Made by a program: the position numbers and the translations under genes. From positions 62,001 to 126,000 of the forward strand of contig NZ_NIZW01000018.1 in the NCBI RefSeq assembly GCF_002727185.1: 64,000 nucleotides of DNA. The letters are read 5' to 3'. This DNA comes from Rhodopirellula bahusiensis. Lineage in GTDB: Bacteria > Planctomycetota > Planctomycetia > Pirellulales > Pirellulaceae. The notes under the pieces were generated by a model. The model was not told the DNA's origin. It was given only the letters and a program-made list of their open reading frames with translations, and ran no database searches. Positions 36,619 through 45,505 of this stretch are shown piece after piece; the stretch's first letter is position 1, and each line of letters opens with the position of its first letter.

Positions 36619-37545
36619 TTAAGCACCGCTGGTTTGCAACTGACCGGTGATCGCCGATTCCAGGCCGAACTTCGTCAGCGTTTCTTGCAAGATCGCTCGG
36701 TCAGCATCGTCCAGTGGAACCATTGGCAAACGCATCTCACCGGTGTCGCGACCAACCATTTGCATTGCCGCTTTGACCGGGATTGGATTGGTCGCGAGGC
36801 CCAGCATTTTGCTGCAAAGCGAGTACAAACGATGGTGCAGTTCAGCCGCTTTGGTGTAATCGCCGGCTGCCGCGGTTTGAACCATTTCCAACAAGACCGA
36901 TGGGACCAAGTTGGCAGCGACCGAGATCACGCCTTCGGCTCCGACGCTCATCATTGGCAAGGTCAACGAGTCGTCGCCCGACAACACGGTTAGGTTCGTG
37001 GCACCCAAGACGGCGGTGCACTGGTCCAACGATCCGGTGGCTTCCTTCACCATCGTGATGTTTGGCAATTCCGCCAATCGCACGATCGTGTCGACTTCGA
37101 TGTTCTTCGCCGAGCGTCCGGGAATGTTGTAAACGCAAACTGGAATGTCAACGGCTTCTGCAACGGCACTGAAGTGCTGGTACATGCCCTCTTGGGTTGG
37201 CTTGTTGTAGTACGGAGCAACCTGCAAAGTCGCATCGGCACCTTCGGAAGCGGCACGACGAGTTAACCTCAACGCTTCCGCCGTGCTGTTGCTGCCCGTG
37301 CCCGCCATGACTTTGACACGCCCGGCGACGTGCTGAATCGTCAGCGAGATCACGCGTTCGTGTTCGTCGTGTGTCAGCGTCGGCGACTCTCCGGTGGTTC
37401 CGCACGGGACAAGACATGTCACGCCAGCATCGATTTGAAAATCGATTTGTTCAGCCAAACGTTTCTCGTCGACTTGTCCATCACGAAACGGGGTCACAAT
37501 GGCGGTGGACAGACCAGCGAAATCGCTGCCTTTTCTAGGAGACAT
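36619..37545 (-). CDS. dapA: 4-hydroxy-tetrahydrodipicolinate synthase
   Basis: It condenses pyruvate and aspartate semialdehyde in lysine and diaminopimelate synthesis, in the cytoplasm. The 308-residue product has the family motifs [26 protein letters not shown], the substrate Tyr in [11 protein letters not shown] and the Schiff-base Lys in MVKEATGS. Length is typical. The Met at 37545 (MSPRKGSD) is chosen; a Met six residues earlier is possible. No other lysine genes are adjacent. Its end is marked by a strong terminator. Confidence 0.95.
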   Translation of the reverse strand: MSPRKGSDFAGLSTAIVTPFRDGQVDEKRLAEQIDFQIDAGVTCLVPCGTTGESPTLTHDEHERVISLTIQHVAGRVKVMAGTGSNSTAEALRLTRRAASEGADATLQVAPYYNKPTQEGMYQHFSAVAEAVDIPVCVYNIPGRSAKNIEVDTIVRLAELPNITMVKEATGSLDQCTAVLGATNLTVLSGDDSLTLPMMSVGAEGVISVAANLVPSVLLEMVQTAAAGDYTKAAELHHRLYSLCSKMLGLATNPIPVKAAMQMVGRDTGEMRLPMVPLDDADRAILQETLTKFGLESAITGQLQTSGA

Positions 37546-37859
37546 CAAGTACGTCCGGAACAAAAGTCAAAAAAGAGGGTCATGGAACGAGCGAGCAGTT
37601 TAACGTTTTCTCAAAACATTTCACGGGCCAAAATCCGTTCGAAACGAACAGTCTGAGTGGCCAGGCAGTCTGAGCAGCAAGTGGTTTGCAAACTCTGCGG
37701 GACGAGGAATCATTCGACTCGTCCAATGCCAGACACGTCCGCAGAAAAGAAGTTCGGCAACCGCGTGAATGCGTTGCCAAAGTGCGAGACGTCAATTTCA
37801 TTCTCCGATCGCCGCAATCATGGCGAGAGGGCGACCGGTATCGACAAACTTTTAAAAGA
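37546..37859. other. Intergenic region upstream of dapA
   Basis: About 314 bases between two minus-strand genes. A direct repeat of CAGTCTGAG occurs at 37649-37657 and 37666-37674, 17 bases apart start to start. I see no gene or clear promoter. Confidence 0.4.
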
Positions 37860-38492
37860 TCAGACCAAGTTCTTGCGAACGGCCCATACAGCAGCTTGAG
37901 TTCGATCCGAAACGCCGAGCTTACGCAGGATGTGCTGCACGTGCTCTTTGACGGTCTCGTAGCTGATGCCGAGCATCTTGGCGATTTCTTTGTTGGTCAA
38001 ACCCAAAGCCATTTGACGCAGGACTTCGCTTTCACGTTGAGTCAACGGAACGTCGATGTCTTGGTTCATGCGAGGAGTCGCCAAGGCACCGGTGACTCGG
38101 CGAAGTTCTTCGCGGGTCCACGACTGCTGACCATCGAAAGCCAAGTTCAAGGCTTCGATCAGACGCGAAACGGGCGCCGTCTTCAGGATGTAACCACAGG
38201 CACCCAGTGCAACTGCACGAGCGACGTAGGTTGGGTTGTCATAACCCGAGAACAATAGGATCGGCAGGTCTGGGTGATCGAGCTTGATACGGCCCAAAGT
38301 GTTCAGGCCATCTCCGCCTTCCATCCGGATATCGAGCAAGACAGCATCGAGTGGAGTGTTCGAAACAATCTCCAGAGCGTCGGCTGCTTTGTCAGCTTGC
38401 GCGACCACATCAATTCCGGTCCCTTCAAGGGCGGATAGTGTCCCCAAGCGGGAGACTTCGTGATCGTCGACGATCAGTAGGCGTTTTGACAT
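37860..38492 (-). CDS. LuxR-type response regulator (NarL/FixJ family)
   Basis: The 210-residue product has a receiver domain (residues 1-118: IVDDHE acidic pocket, phosphate acceptor Asp54 in LLDIRMEGG, switch Lys in GYILKTAPVSRL) and a C-terminal LuxR helix-turn-helix (LTQRESEVLRQMALGLTNKEIAKMLGIS, then VKEHVQHILRKLGV). It would switch genes on or off when phosphorylated. No sensor kinase is next to it, so it may be an orphan. Met at 38492 is chosen; an upstream Met at 38504 adds four residues. A 1-kb gene-free region lies upstream. Confidence 0.93.
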   Translation of the reverse strand: MSKRLLIVDDHEVSRLGTLSALEGTGIDVVAQADKAADALEIVSNTPLDAVLLDIRMEGGDGLNTLGRIKLDHPDLPILLFSGYDNPTYVARAVALGACGYILKTAPVSRLIEALNLAFDGQQSWTREELRRVTGALATPRMNQDIDVPLTQRESEVLRQMALGLTNKEIAKMLGISYETVKEHVQHILRKLGVSDRTQAAVWAVRKNLV

Positions 38493-39567
38493 CAGTTTTT
38501 CCATTCAGAGAAGAGGTATGAGCGGGAGCCGTGGAGGGCTGCTGGGCAATCAAGGGGTAAATAGCGGGTTGTAACTCAAGCAACTAATAACGAAAACCGG
38601 TTTAGTTGACATGTGACGCATCTAACCATCGACGTCGCACCGCACGATCCTTTGCACATCAAATCTTAGCTTATTAACGCCAAGAGGCCAGGAACGATCC
38701 GGTCATCCGAGCGATGAGTGACCTATCCCCCCCATGCAAATCACGTGGAAAAACACGCAATGCAAGCAAAAAGGGATGTTTCCAACTATCCCCTCTAGCG
38801 AGAGAGACATTTAGAAAATCAAACAACGCTCAACTTTACCCCCCTGCAGTAGCTGAAACTACATCACTACAAGGGTGTTTTCAATCGATTTATGTCACAC
38901 GACTGGTAAACGTAATCATCTGGAAACCCCTTCAAAAAGTTTCCATCAATCATGAATGCCTGTACCGATTTAACATCCGCCGATGAAAGGGCAGGCCTCC
39001 CCTCCACCCCCGGCCAATTGCCACTGGATCTTTTCTACGACCGGCCATCGCATTCGGATCACTAAACACTGCACTTTGCAGGTTCGAAGGTGAAGCAGAC
39101 CAACCATTGCCTTCTCAGGAATGTCTGCATCCAACGCGCAAGTTTAGCGCAAAATCCGCAGAGAGGGTACCCAGGTTGGGCGGCATGCCATCGCCTTTCA
39201 CATGAAAAATTTTGCGCCCTATCACCAAACGCATTAACAGGAAAAGATCTTACAACCGTTACGTGTGCCGAAGTGGAGAGACGCTCCACTCAAGTAAAAT
39301 TGTGAAGCCCGAATACACAATTGACTCAACATTGCCGCCAGGGGGCCCACGCCTTTAGAATGAACACCCTAGGGCGAACAACACGCCATAAAAGTGCGCG
39401 GTCACGTTTGCGTCAGAGTAGGCTCAACGCTTCAAACCGCGCCTTTTCCCCCTGATCGCAGACGACCAACACGCTTCATTCCCTCCGCGCGTGCGGGGGT
39501 CGTGAGACTGGTGCAATGCGGGTAAACTTCGCGGTTTGAACCCAACCGGACACGGAGAATTGGATTG
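38493..39567. other. 1-kb gene-free region between divergent genes
   Basis: This is the longest stretch without a supported gene. It is more AT-rich than the coding DNA around it, and its few ORFs (for example 90 codons at 38714, 75 codons at 39062) have no family look or ribosome site. A 9-base inverted repeat GCGCAAAAT/ATTTTGCGC lies at 39147-39155 and 39209-39217. It must contain the promoters for the response regulator and the DUF4261-like gene, and could hold a small RNA or replication-related site. Confidence 0.45.
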
Positions 39568-40677
39568 ATGGCGAAAGGATTGTTCACCCAGGGCATGTGC
39601 GTGCTATTGCGCCGTCCGCTCGAGATGGACGAAATCCAGTCGCGTTTGAGCCAATTTCAGTTGGCGGGTCGCCAGGAGTCACTCGAAGATGAAGACTCGC
39701 CAGAAACCCTGATTTTTGATTTCCGACCAGAAGTCGGCGGCCATCTGCTGGTGACTCCCGCCTCGATTCCCTGGCCCGATGACATGGGTGATCCAGACGA
39801 ATCGCCCGAGCGTTTTGTCGCTTGGTCGCTGGGCCAATTCGGTCCGCTTGCGTTCCCCGGCTGCCTTTCCCGAGCCTGCGACCAAACCCGGCACTGGGAT
39901 GACATGCCGGACATCCAATCCGAACACACCAGCCACATTCGCTTGCTGATCAGCTACGTCTTGGGCACGGAAGAAGAGGACGACGAGGATGAAGACGACC
40001 TGCCGCTCGTCCCTGATGACTACGAAGCCATCGATGAGCTGCACTTTTTGACAAAAGCGGTCGCAGCGATCCTCGAGTCACCCGATGCGATTTGCTACTT
40101 CAATCCTGGCGGCGAAATTCTGTGCGATGAAAACGTCCTGCGCCAAGGACTCAATCACGCTTGGAATTTGGAACTGCCGCCACTGGACATGTGGACCAAC
40201 GTCCGCGTCTATGTCGACGACAACCGATTCGCGATCATGGACACGGTCGGCAACGGCCAATTCGATTTGCCCGACATGGAAGCTGTCTTCCCACTCGCGG
40301 AATATGTGGCCGAAGACGTGGAACGTTTCCTTCGACACGCTTCGCTGTACCTGCTGGCTGGTGATGAAGAGGTGACGACGGGCGACACCGCCGACGGCCC
40401 CGGAGGTCAAACTTGGCTGGCGATGGAATGCGACCAGTCACTGTCTGATCCACCTCGCCCGACCATCCGCTGGATCCCCGAAGACGGCCGCAACATCCCT
40501 GAACACCTTTTGGATCCCGGCACGATCGACGATGATCTCGCATCGTTCGATGATGACGTCGACGAAGCCTTCCTGGACGATCATGAATTTGGCTCGAGCG
40601 AGTTTGACCCCAGTGGCACAGAGTACCTCGACCCGGAATCCTTCGACCCCGACAAGCCGGACGATGAAGATGACTGA
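39568..40677 (+). CDS. Acidic DUF4261-like protein, function unknown
   Basis: The 369-residue product has no signal or membrane segment. The region around AVAAILESPDAICYFNPGGEILCDENVLRQG, MWTNVRVY and FAIMDTVGNGQFDLPDMEAVF resembles DUF4261 proteins, an assignment from memory and moderate. It has two very acidic patches (EEEDDEDEDD at about 133-142, and a Asp/Glu tail after 320). GGAG lies about 12 bases before the ATG at 39568. It is a single gene between the gene-free region and zwf. Confidence 0.65.
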   Translation: MAKGLFTQGMCVLLRRPLEMDEIQSRLSQFQLAGRQESLEDEDSPETLIFDFRPEVGGHLLVTPASIPWPDDMGDPDESPERFVAWSLGQFGPLAFPGCLSRACDQTRHWDDMPDIQSEHTSHIRLLISYVLGTEEEDDEDEDDLPLVPDDYEAIDELHFLTKAVAAILESPDAICYFNPGGEILCDENVLRQGLNHAWNLELPPLDMWTNVRVYVDDNRFAIMDTVGNGQFDLPDMEAVFPLAEYVAEDVERFLRHASLYLLAGDEEVTTGDTADGPGGQTWLAMECDQSLSDPPRPTIRWIPEDGRNIPEHLLDPGTIDDDLASFDDDVDEAFLDDHEFGSSEFDPSGTEYLDPESFDPDKPDDEDD

Positions 40678-40805
40678 GCCTCGGCGATGCGATTTGCGAC
40701 CTCACGGCAAAGCTCTCTGCGGCGAACTTCGGTTCCGACCAATCAACGCACATCTCTTTTCTGTTTCCGTTTGATCGCGATTCCTTTTGACCCGCAGCGC
40801 AGACC

Positions 40806-42260
40806 ATGTCTCATACAATTGTCATCTTTGGTGCCAGTGGCGACCTGACCAGCCGCAAATTGGTGCCGGCGCTCTTCCGACTTTTTTCTCGCGGCCGTCT
40901 GCCTGAATCGACTCGCATCGTCGGTGTCTCGCGAAGCCCCTACGAACACTCTGAATGGCGAAAATCTCTTCGCGAAACGACCGAGAAATTCGTCGGTAAA
41001 TCGTTCAGCGCCGAAGCATGGGACTCGTTCGCTCCCAACATCTATTACCAAGCCGGCGACATCAAAGACGCCGATTCGTTTCAGTCTCTCGCGAAGTTCC
41101 TGGACGAAATCGAAGAAGGCAAATCAACCGGGCGAGTCTACTACTTGTCGACGATGCCACAGTTGTACGAAGAAGCGATCCAACAACTTGGTGCCGCGGG
41201 TCTCGCGTGCGACAAGACCGGACCGCGACGTGTCATCATCGAAAAACCGTTTGGCACCGATCTTAAAACAGCACAACGCCTCAACGAATCGATCCACCAC
41301 GTTTTCCGAGAAGACCAGATCTATCGGATCGATCACTACCTCGGCAAAGAAACCGTGCAAAACATCTTTGCATTGCGGTTTGCCAACAGCATCTTTGAAC
41401 CGCTGTGGAATCGAAACTACATTGACCACGTGCAGATCACGGTGGCAGAAGAAGTCGTCATCGGTCGCCGAGCAGGCTACTACGACAACAGTGGCATTCT
41501 CCGTGACATGTTCCAAAATCACATCTTGCAATTGATGATGATCACGGCGATGGAACCGCCCGCGAAATTCGATGCCGCGTTGGTTCGCGACGAAAAGGTC
41601 AAGGTGCTGCACAGCGTTCGCAAAATGACCGGCGGCGACTTCGCTGCCCAAACCGTTCGCGGTCAATACGCCGGCTACCTGCAAGAAGAAGGTGTGCCAG
41701 CGAACAGTCAAACCGAAACCTTCGCCGCACTGAAACTCTACTGCGACAACTGGCGATGGCAGGGCGTTCCGTTCTTCTTGCGAAGCGGCAAGGGGATGTC
41801 ATGCCGAACGACTCAAATCGTGATTCAGTTCAAAAACGTTCCTCACCAACTGTTTGGTGGATCGAAGTCGAAGACCAAACTCGGCAACCGCTTGGTCATC
41901 CAAGTCCAACCGGCCGAGGGCATCCAGCTGCACTTCGAAACCAAAGTTGCCGACGCCGGAATGAAGACCCGAACCAATCACTTGGACTTCAACTTCCAAG
42001 ACTCGATTGGCGGCGAAGAGATGCCCGACGCCTACCAACGATTGTTGCTCGACGCGGTTCAAGGTGACGCCAGTCTCTTTGCCCGCGGCGATGAAGTCGA
42101 ACTCGCTTGGAGCATCATCGATCCGATCATCGAAGCATGGCGCAGCCCAGCCGCACCGCCACTGCACACGTATCCGACCGGCCTGTGGGGCCCGGAAGAA
42201 TGCTCGCAGTGGCTGTTTGATCAAAAACGCGAATGGTTCGACGTCTGCCCAGTGATCTAG
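40806..42260 (+). CDS. zwf: Glucose-6-phosphate dehydrogenase
   Basis: It oxidises glucose-6-phosphate to 6-phosphogluconolactone with NADP, the first step of the oxidative pentose phosphate pathway. The 484-residue product has the coenzyme motif FGASGDLTSRKLVPAL, the conserved EKPFGTDL, and the active-site signature RIDHYLGKETVQN with its catalytic His region. Length matches bacterial enzymes. Neighbouring genes are unrelated; gnd is 34 kb away and no 6-phosphogluconolactonase gene is next to it. It is followed by an intergenic repeat block. Confidence 0.97.
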   Translation: MSHTIVIFGASGDLTSRKLVPALFRLFSRGRLPESTRIVGVSRSPYEHSEWRKSLRETTEKFVGKSFSAEAWDSFAPNIYYQAGDIKDADSFQSLAKFLDEIEEGKSTGRVYYLSTMPQLYEEAIQQLGAAGLACDKTGPRRVIIEKPFGTDLKTAQRLNESIHHVFREDQIYRIDHYLGKETVQNIFALRFANSIFEPLWNRNYIDHVQITVAEEVVIGRRAGYYDNSGILRDMFQNHILQLMMITAMEPPAKFDAALVRDEKVKVLHSVRKMTGGDFAAQTVRGQYAGYLQEEGVPANSQTETFAALKLYCDNWRWQGVPFFLRSGKGMSCRTTQIVIQFKNVPHQLFGGSKSKTKLGNRLVIQVQPAEGIQLHFETKVADAGMKTRTNHLDFNFQDSIGGEEMPDAYQRLLLDAVQGDASLFARGDEVELAWSIIDPIIEAWRSPAAPPLHTYPTGLWGPEECSQWLFDQKREWFDVCPVI

Positions 42261-42280
42261 GCAAGCTGCCATCGACCAAC

Positions 42281-42439
42281 CTGGCCGCAGTCGATCGATC
42301 CGCCTGTAAACGACCGATCCTTCTTCCACCGGCCGACCTGGCTGTAGTCGACCGATCCGCCTGCCGCCCACCGTTCTGGCTGTAGTCGACCGAGGCCTCT
42401 CGGTCGACCCGCGAGTAAGCGATCGGGGCCCCCGATCGC
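42281..42439. repeat. Intergenic repeat block: degenerate direct repeats and two perfect inverted repeats
   Basis: Three related copies of CTGGCTGTAGTCGACCGATC begin at 42281, 42338 and 42376; the first has four changes and the last is cut short. Two perfect inverted repeats follow: GTCGACCGAG/CTCGGTCGAC at 42385-42408 and GCGATCGGGG/CCCCGATCGC at 42419-42439. The block fills the gap between convergent zwf and a sulfatase. Arms can form strong hairpins but no T-run follows. Confidence 0.7.
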
Positions 42440-42448
42440 CAACATACC

Positions 42449-43885
42449 TTACCTGTCGGTTCCAACCCCGAACCGATGCTCACCACGTTTGGCTGCCCGC
42501 AAGGACTCCGTGGTATCTTGCGCCGCGCCCGGGTCGCCCTGCGACTCCATCCATCGATCCAGCTCTTGCCCCAGTTCCTCGCGAACTCCGGCCAAACTTG
42601 CATCGTCGATCAAGTTGGTCATCTCGTACGGGTCGTTCGTCAAGTCATAGAGTTCTTCACTGGGACGCAGTTGGTACCGCTGAATCAGTCGTAGAATTTC
42701 CGGCTGTTCAAAGCTCTGAAACACCCAAGTCTGCCAGTACTTGTTGTTCAGCTCACCCCTGCCCTTGATGCCCATCAAGTGCTTTTCAATGTACAGGTTC
42801 TCGTTCTTCAGATTGCGGATGTAGTGGTAACGTCCATCGGTGATGGACCGAATTGGGTACGACGGTCCCTCGGGAACATTGTTGTGCGTCCCATAGGCAT
42901 ACTCGCGATGGGCGTCGCTCTCGCCGCGAAGCACGCTTGCGAAGGTGGATCCATCAAAGGTATCGGTCTGCGACTTCGCACCAACCACATCCATCAAAGT
43001 CGGCAACACATCGGCGTATTGAACCAAGGCATCGGTCCTGGTTCCTGGCTTCACCACTCCGGGCCACTTCACGATCAAACCCGTGTGGACTCCCGTGTTG
43101 TAGTTCGTCCATTTGTTGCCTGGGAACTGCGAGCCCTGCTCGGACGTGAACAGAACGAGCGTGTCTTCCGACTTCCCAACCGCATTCAGCTCTCGGACGA
43201 TTTGGCCGAACTGGTCGTCCATGTAAGTGATCTCGGCCAAGTAGCGACCAAACGCCGATCGAGTCTCGGGCGTGTCACCAATGTTGGGTGGCAACTTCAA
43301 CTTGCGAGGCGGATACGCACTGGCGTCACCCATCACCCAAGGCACATGCGGCTCGACCAAAGCGACCACCAAACAAAAGGGCTGGTCTTCATCGCGAGCC
43401 ATGAATTCACGGATGGAATCCAACTCCATCTCTCGAGTCGGATTGCGAACGCAGTTTTTGTCGCAACCATCCACCTTTTCAAACGGGAACGCGGAGTCCG
43501 GCGAGACGTGAACCTTGCCTGCCAAACCGACTCGATAGCCTGCTCTCGAAATATGCTGCGGCATGCTCTCGATGTCGCCGCGACTGGCGGAATGATTCCA
43601 ATTGCAACCGTTCCGCATCGGGTACAGCCCCGAATACAATTCGGCGCGACAGGGCTGGCAAATCGCTTCGGCGAGGAATGCTCGGTCGAAAGTCATGCCT
43701 TCTTTCGCAAGCCGATCCAAGTTCGGCGTTTTCGCGTTTTGGCCCCCGTACATCGGCAGATCGTTGTACGTGCAATCGTCCGCCATGACGATCAGGACGT
43801 TGGGCGATTTCGTCTCAGCGTGCGTGAGAGCGGGCACCATGACAACCGCGAAAACGGTGGCAATGGTTCTAAGAATGAGTTTCAT
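42449..43885 (-). CDS. Type I sulfatase, secreted
   Basis: It removes sulfate esters, likely from marine polysaccharides. The 478-residue product has a signal peptide (residues 1-23), the metal pocket VLIVMADDCTYNDL and the formylglycine motif C76-Q-P-C-R80, where the first Cys must be oxidised by a separate enzyme. Further metal ligands are in SEQGSQFPGNKW. The Met at 43885 sets the signal. It is in the same direction as the response regulator upstream, separated by 234 bases with an inverted repeat. Substrate is not predictable. Confidence 0.93.
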   Translation of the reverse strand: MKLILRTIATVFAVVMVPALTHAETKSPNVLIVMADDCTYNDLPMYGGQNAKTPNLDRLAKEGMTFDRAFLAEAICQPCRAELYSGLYPMRNGCNWNHSASRGDIESMPQHISRAGYRVGLAGKVHVSPDSAFPFEKVDGCDKNCVRNPTREMELDSIREFMARDEDQPFCLVVALVEPHVPWVMGDASAYPPRKLKLPPNIGDTPETRSAFGRYLAEITYMDDQFGQIVRELNAVGKSEDTLVLFTSEQGSQFPGNKWTNYNTGVHTGLIVKWPGVVKPGTRTDALVQYADVLPTLMDVVGAKSQTDTFDGSTFASVLRGESDAHREYAYGTHNNVPEGPSYPIRSITDGRYHYIRNLKNENLYIEKHLMGIKGRGELNNKYWQTWVFQSFEQPEILRLIQRYQLRPSEELYDLTNDPYEMTNLIDDASLAGVREELGQELDRWMESQGDPGAAQDTTESLRAAKRGEHRFGVGTDR

Positions 43886-44025
43886 GAAAACCGGGCGGGA
43901 TGGGGATACTTGCGTGTGGGTGCCCACAATTCAAAATTGAGGCGGCGCAAATATCTTACCCCCAAACACCCGAGTCAACCAAATCCCGACAAATAGACGA
44001 GCCAGCCATCGGCCAATTCCTAGTA

Positions 44026-44083
44026 CGATGGACTTCCAAGTCCGTCGGGGGCAAAGACTTTCGACGGACTTGGAAGTCCATCG
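44026..44083. repeat. Perfect 22-base inverted repeat, possible mobile or terminator-like element
   Basis: CGATGGACTTCCAAGTCCGTCG at 44026-44047 is exactly mirrored by CGACGGACTTGGAAGTCCATCG at 44062-44083 around a 14-base loop. It lies 36 bases past the stop of the sigma-54 activator and would form a very stable hairpin in RNA of either strand. No transposase is near. Confidence 0.8.
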
Positions 44084-44119
44084 CACGGATGTTGATTCAA
44101 CGATCGCGTGACGCAAGAG

Positions 44120-45505
44120 CTAGGCCGCTTCAGCTGCTTCGGATGCCGCGTTCAGCTTGTTGTAGAGCGTCTTCAGCGACACCCCGAGCTCTTCCGCCAC
44201 GGCCTTCTTGTTGCCGTTGTGCCGAGTCATCGATCGCTCGATCGCCCGCTGTTCAATCTCTCGCATTGTCATCGGAGCGGAATCAGCCAAGTCCGCACGA
44301 AGCTGCCGACGTGCGAAATGCTGTGGCAAGTGCTCCAGATCGATCGGCAACGAATCACATAGCACCGAAGCGTGCTCGATCACGTTGGCCAACTCACGAA
44401 CGTTGCCGGGCCACTGGTGCGATTGCAACTCAGCCATCGCGGCTTCCGTGAACAGCTGACCGTCGGCACCATCCGCACGATGGCGACGCAGCAAGTGTTC
44501 GGCGAGTGCTGGCAGATCATCAATGCGATCACGCAGGGCCGGCAATCGAAGTTCAAACGTGTTGATGCGGAACATCAAGTCTTCGCGGAACGTGCCTTCC
44601 GTCACCATCTTTTCCAAATCGCGGTGCGTCGCACAAACGACTCGCACGTCCACTTTGATACTCTGGTTATCACCAAGCCGACGAATGTCACCAGTTTCCA
44701 AAACGCGAAGCAACTTGGCTTGAACCGCCAAAGGAAGCTCGCCGACTTCGTCCAAGAACAAGGTGCCGCCGCTTGCGACTTCGAACAGCCCCATGCGTCC
44801 CGAGTCAGCTCCCGTGAAAGCACCCTTGATGTGACCGAACAGTTCGCTCTCGATCAATGTTTCCGGAAGAGCACCACAGTTGATCGCGACAAAGGGCTGC
44901 TCGTTGCGAAGGCTTTCGTCAGCGATTGCTCGAGCGACCAACTCCTTGCCGCAGCCGGTCTCGCCGCGAATCAAGACGGTCGACTCGGTGGGGGCCACTT
45001 TCGCGATCAGCTTCCGCACTGCGTTCATCGATTGGTTCTCACCAATCAAATCAGAGTCGCCTTCAGCTCGCTGCAAGCGATGGCGAAGAGCGGCGACCAA
45101 ACGGTTCCATTCCCGGCGTTCGCTGACTCGCCCCATCAAAGCGGAGATATCCGCCAGACGACAAGGCTTCATCAAGTAGTCAAACGTGCCGTGACGCAGA
45201 GCCTCGATCGCGGTTTCTTGACTGGGTTTTCCTGTCATCACTACCGCTTCGATTTCCGGCCGGATTTCGCGTGCACGAGCGATGACATCAATGCCGCTCA
45301 TCCCGGGCATATCGAGGTCAACCAACAGACAATCGATTGATTCCTTTGACAGGACATCGACCGCGGTTTCGCCATCCGGGCACACCGTGACTCGGTATCC
45401 CATTCGCGGCAATTCGGTGCCCATCAGTTTTTGCAACTGAGGTTCATCGTCCGCGAAAAGAATGTGCATGCCGTCGGCTTTAGGCTGCTTGGGTTTGCTG
45501 GGCAT
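44120..45505 (-). CDS. NtrC-family sigma-54-dependent response regulator
   Basis: The 461-residue product has a receiver domain (phosphate acceptor Asp63 in [11 protein letters not shown]), an AAA+ domain (Walker [15 protein letters not shown] loop, Walker [13 protein letters not shown], Arg finger region) and a C-terminal Fis-type helix-turn-helix ([19 protein letters not shown]). When phosphorylated it activates sigma-54 polymerase at distant sites. It starts inside the sensor kinase gene: the Met at 45505 overlaps the kinase stop by 26 bases (other Mets at 45526 and 45469), so the two are coupled. Target genes are unknown. Confidence 0.94.
   Translation of the reverse strand: MPSKPKQPKADGMHILFADDEPQLQKLMGTELPRMGYRVTVCPDGETAVDVLSKESIDCLLVDLDMPGMSGIDVIARAREIRPEIEAVVMTGKPSQETAIEALRHGTFDYLMKPCRLADISALMGRVSERREWNRLVAALRHRLQRAEGDSDLIGENQSMNAVRKLIAKVAPTESTVLIRGETGCGKELVARAIADESLRNEQPFVAINCGALPETLIESELFGHIKGAFTGADSGRMGLFEVASGGTLFLDEVGELPLAVQAKLLRVLETGDIRRLGDNQSIKVDVRVVCATHRDLEKMVTEGTFREDLMFRINTFELRLPALRDRIDDLPALAEHLLRRHRADGADGQLFTEAAMAELQSHQWPGNVRELANVIEHASVLCDSLPIDLEHLPQHFARRQLRADLADSAPMTMREIEQRAIERSMTRHNGNKKAVAEELGVSLKTLYNKLNAASEAAEAA

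Noticed and set aside
38714-38986. 90-codon frame in the 1-kb gap
   Set aside because: No ribosome site, no family resemblance, and a composition unlike the window's genes.
42281-42439. Repeats after zwf considered as a CRISPR array
   Set aside because: Only three unequal copies with irregular spacing and no cas genes nearby.
42779-43996. 405-codon open frame on the plus strand across the sulfatase
   Set aside because: It lies antisense to a sulfatase with a complete formylglycine motif and has no recognisable protein features.
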